From Thiobacillus sp. (GTDB lineage: Bacteria; Pseudomonadota; Gammaproteobacteria; Burkholderiales; Thiobacillaceae), in NCBI GenBank assembly GCA_024708885.1, contig JANJXT010000044.1:1-49561 (forward strand): a stretch of 49,561 bases of DNA, read 5' to 3'. Numbering within the stretch: the first letter of the stretch is position 1; each line of letters opens with the position of its first letter. The notes beneath the pieces were generated by a model. The model was not told where the DNA came from. It saw nothing but the letters and a program-made list of their open reading frames with translations, and did not search any database. This document shows, in pieces, positions 46,776-49,561 of this stretch. A program made the translations under genes and the position numbers.

Positions 46776-48140
46776 TCAGACGCCCGCCTCGCCCAGGCAT
46801 GCGAGCAGCGCGTCGGCGAGCAGGCGCATCGCGCCGGCGTCGACGATGTAGGGTGGCATGACGTAGACCGTGTGGCCGATCGGCCGGATGAAGACACCCC
46901 GAGCCAGCGCCGCGTGATGAAAGCGCGTGGCGAAGGCGGGCCCGGCGTCGGCCACGTCGAACGCCCAGATCATGCCCAGATGGCGAAAGTGCCGAACCCG
47001 TCTGTGAGCGCGCACTTCGTCCAGAAGTTTCGTAAATTCGATCGCTTTGATCCGGTTGGCGGCGATTACCTTGTCGTGCTCGAAAATGTCCAGCACCGCC
47101 GCGGCCGCCCGGCAGGCAAGCGGGTTGCCGGTGTAGGAATGTGAATGCAGGAAGCCGCGCGCCGTGGCATCGCCGTAGAAGGCCGCGTAGATCTCATCGG
47201 TCGTCAGGACGACGGAGAGCGGCAGGTAACCGCCGGTGAGGCCCTTCGACAGACAGATGAAGTCGGGGCGGATCGAACCGGTTTGGGCGCGCAAAGCGCC
47301 CGATTGCCCCCTCTCCCCCGCTTGGGGGAGAGAGGCGCACGCCTGCTCGAAGGCAAACATCGTGCCCGTGCGGCCGAAACCGACCGCGATCTCGTCGGCG
47401 ATCAGGTGCACTTCGTATTGATCGCACAGCTCGCGCGCCCGCGTGAGGTAGGCCGGGTGGTACATCGCCATGCCGGCCGCGCCCTGCACCAGAGGTTCCA
47501 GGATCAGGGCGGCGGTGGCGGCGGCATGCTCGGCAAGATGCGCGTCCAGCACGTCGGCGCAGCGCAGCGCCCAGGCCTCCGCACTTTCTCCAGGTTCCGC
47601 AAGGCGTGCATCCGGAGTGGGCACTTGCACCGTGGGCCGCAGCAGCGCTTCGTAGGTCGCCTTGAAGAGCGGGATGTCGGTCACCGACAGCGCGCCGACG
47701 GTTTCGCCGTGATAGCCATTCTGCAGGCTGATGAAGCCGTTCTTCCCCGGTTTTCCGGTGTTGCGCCAGTAGTGAGCGCTCATTTTCAGGGCGATCTCGG
47801 TGGCCGAGGCGCCGTCCGATGCGTAGAAGGCATGCCCCAACCCGGTCAGCCTGCCGAGGCGTTCGGACAGTTCGACCACGGGCGCGTGGGTGGCGCCCGC
47901 CAGCATCACGTGCTCGATTTTCGTGAGCTGGTCGCTGATCGCGGCGTTGATGCGCGGGTTGCAGTGGCCGAAAAGGTTGACCCACCAGGAAGAAATGGCG
48001 TCCAGATAGCGGCGGCCGTCGGTGTCGATCAGCCACGCGCCCTCGCCGCGCGCGACCGCCAGCGGCGGCACCGCGTCCAGTTCCTTCATCTGGGTGCACG
48101 GGTGCCAGACGGCAGCACGGGTGCGGGAAATCAGATCCAT
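46776..48140 (-). CDS. bioA: Adenosylmethionine--8-amino-7-oxononanoate aminotransferase
   Basis: BioA makes 7,8-diaminononanoate in biotin synthesis. The ATG at 48138-48140 gives 454 residues. Motifs are VWHPCTQMKELDAVPP, SSWWVNLFGHCNPRIN, and the PLP-lysine K299 in FICLSKGLTGGYLPL. Residues about 268-289 (from CASLPQAGERG to QTGS) are an apparent insertion just before that motif, encoded by a hairpin-rich GC element. Without it the length would be about 432, close to E. coli BioA (429). Other biotin genes are not in the window. Confidence 0.95.
   Translation of the reverse strand: MDLISRTRAAVWHPCTQMKELDAVPPLAVARGEGAWLIDTDGRRYLDAISSWWVNLFGHCNPRINAAISDQLTKIEHVMLAGATHAPVVELSERLGRLTGLGHAFYASDGASATEIALKMSAHYWRNTGKPGKNGFISLQNGYHGETVGALSVTDIPLFKATYEALLRPTVQVPTPDARLAEPGESAEAWALRCADVLDAHLAEHAAATAALILEPLVQGAAGMAMYHPAYLTRARELCDQYEVHLIADEIAVGFGRTGTMFAFEQACASLPQAGERGQSGALRAQTGSIRPDFICLSKGLTGGYLPLSVVLTTDEIYAAFYGDATARGFLHSHSYTGNPLACRAAAAVLDIFEHDKVIAANRIKAIEFTKLLDEVRAHRRVRHFRHLGMIWAFDVADAGPAFATRFHHAALARGVFIRPIGHTVYVMPPYIVDAGAMRLLADALLACLGEAGV
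47285..47338. repeat. Palindromic element inside bioA
   Basis: Two hairpins are packed together: GGGCGC (47285-47290) with GCGCCC (47296-47301), and CTCTCCCCC (47311-47319) with GGGGGAGAG (47324-47332) around a GCTT loop. An outer pair GCGCC/GGCGC (47296-47300 and 47334-47338) can replace the first hairpin. It coincides with the extra residues in BioA, so it is probably a mobile palindromic unit that inserted in frame. Confidence 0.7.
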
Positions 48141-48143
48141 GGA

Positions 48144-48173
48144 CTTGAAATTGTCATGCTGCGCCCCTACTAT
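48144..48173 (+). promoter_or_regulatory. groESL promoter, sigma-32-like overlapping sigma-70-like
   Basis: CTTGAAA (48144-48150) followed after 13 bases by CCCCTACTAT (48164-48173) closely fits the heat-shock sigma-32 consensus (CTTGAAA and CCCCATNT). The same bases give a sigma-70-like pair, TTGAAA and TACTAT with 17-base spacing. Confidence 0.7.
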
Positions 48174-48199
48174 TGGCACTCGACGGCGGCGAGTGCTAA
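48173..48199. promoter_or_regulatory. CIRCE operator (HrcA site)
   Basis: TTGGCACTC (48173-48181), nine bases, then GAGTGCTAA (48191-48199). Only one base departs from the CIRCE consensus TTAGCACTC-N9-GAGTGCTAA. It covers the start-site region of the groESL promoter, so HrcA would repress it. Confidence 0.93.
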
Positions 48200-48277
48200 C
48201 AACACCTTCGCCGCCTGCCATTTTTCCGGCAGCCGCGGCTGCCTGTCATTCAACGTAATCGCAATGGAGACTTTGCA

Positions 48278-48568
48278 ATGAAAATCCGTCCTCTGCACGA
48301 CCGTGTGATTGTCAAGCGCATGGAAGAAGAGCGCAAGACCGCGTCCGGCATCGTGATCCCCGACACCGCCACCGAAAAGCCCGATCAGGGCGAGATCGTC
48401 GCCGTCGGCGCCGGCAAGAAGGACGACCAGGGCAAGCTGATCCCGATGGACGTCAAGGTCGGCGACCGCGTGCTATTCGGCAAGTACGCCGGCCAGACCG
48501 TCAAGGTCGACGGCCAGGAACTGCTGGTGATGCGCGAAGAAGACATCATGGGCGTGGTCGAAGCCTGA
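48278..48568 (+). CDS. groES: Co-chaperonin GroES
   Basis: GroES caps the GroEL chamber. The 96 residues start [20 protein letters not shown]. The mobile loop is [19 protein letters not shown], and the end [10 protein letters not shown] is typical. A CIRCE operator and heat-shock promoter lie about 80-130 bases upstream, and GGAG precedes the ATG. Confidence 0.99.
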   Translation: MKIRPLHDRVIVKRMEEERKTASGIVIPDTATEKPDQGEIVAVGAGKKDDQGKLIPMDVKVGDRVLFGKYAGQTVKVDGQELLVMREEDIMGVVEA

Positions 48569-48590
48569 TCATTTACACACCAACAAACCA

Positions 48591-48687
48591 TTAACCACAG
48601 AGACACAGAGGCACGGAGAAAAACACAAAAGGGATCCGCATCCGGGTTTCTCCGTGTCTCCGTGCCTCTGTGGTGGATGCATTTTTT
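48591..48687. repeat. Long inverted-repeat element, copy 2 (groES-groEL gap)
   Basis: Arms 48595-48620 and 48648-48673 are inverted copies (23 of 26 positions complementary) around a 27-base loop that itself holds a small GGAT/ATCC hairpin. The left arm matches the left arm of copy 1 at 24 of 26 positions, and both are preceded by TTAA and followed by (A)GGATG and a T-run. It occupies most of the 133-base gap and ends directly before the groEL ribosome binding site AGGAG (48688-48692). Confidence 0.92.
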
Positions 48688-48689
48688 AG

Positions 48690-49561
<872 letters not shown>

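Noticed and set aside
47285..47338. Extra BioA residues as an intein or a second domain
   Set aside because: About 22 residues are far too few, and the DNA is a hairpin repeat rather than a coding domain.

Overview
The window looks like chromosomal DNA of a GC-rich betaproteobacterium. The evidence is the gene order secA / dciA / lpxC-ftsZ-ftsA-ftsQ-ddlB-mur, a type A RNase P RNA, groESL with both a CIRCE operator and a sigma-32-like promoter, and a PEP-CTERM protein. Nitrosomonadales/Thiobacillaceae or Rhodocyclales would fit, but the species cannot be named from the sequence alone. Gene density is high, most neighbours overlap by 1-4 bases, and no phage, transposase, CRISPR array, tRNA or rRNA was seen.

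Layout. 1-1959: the first 653 codons of secA (minus), divergent from a DciA-type helicase loader (plus). 2477-6166: an accessory block with a sulfotransferase-like protein, a glycosyltransferase-like protein, a small ribbon-helix-helix-like protein and a PEP-CTERM exported protein, followed by about 635 bases with no convincing gene. 6802-25705 (minus): the complete division and cell-wall cluster, transcribed mraZ-rsmH-ftsL-ftsI-murE-murF-mraY-murD-ftsW-murG-murC-murB-ddlB-ftsQ-ftsA-ftsZ-lpxC and ending in a small two-helix membrane protein. It has a very clear sigma-70 promoter and four MraZ repeats at exact 10-base spacing. 25824-26263: RNase P RNA, a structured spacer, a DnaA box and a terminator.

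26292-28281 (minus): a receiver, CheC-type phosphatase and PAS-GGDEF cyclase operon. The receiver frame runs unusually far into cheC. 28510-31971: pyrC and rsmI (minus) diverge from yraN-diaA-dolP (plus), continuing into ubiD, an EAL-HDOD regulator and a YbaY/META-type envelope protein. 35404-41051 (minus): a small membrane protein, dacB, an HDOD-GAF regulator, and a UDP-HexNAc 4-epimerase/6-dehydrogenase pair. 41112-48140: a trypsin-like periplasmic protease (plus), then a release-factor-like protein, outer-membrane phospholipase A, a beta-CASP metallo-hydrolase, a 36-residue CxxCH peptide ORF, a TetR regulator and bioA (all minus). 48278-49561: groES and the first part of groEL (plus).

The most unusual structure is a pair of about 85-97 base inverted-repeat elements with nearly identical arms. 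One lies between ftsW and murG, the other between groES and groEL, so two essential operons carry a long hairpin in an internal gap. A different palindromic element appears to be inserted in frame inside bioA, adding about 22 residues next to the PLP-lysine motif. Other points worth a look are the missing stop between the receiver and CheC, a sigma-54-like promoter upstream of the PEP-CTERM gene, an Rrf2/IscR-like operator in front of the small ribbon-helix-helix-like gene, and a DnaA box upstream of the division cluster.
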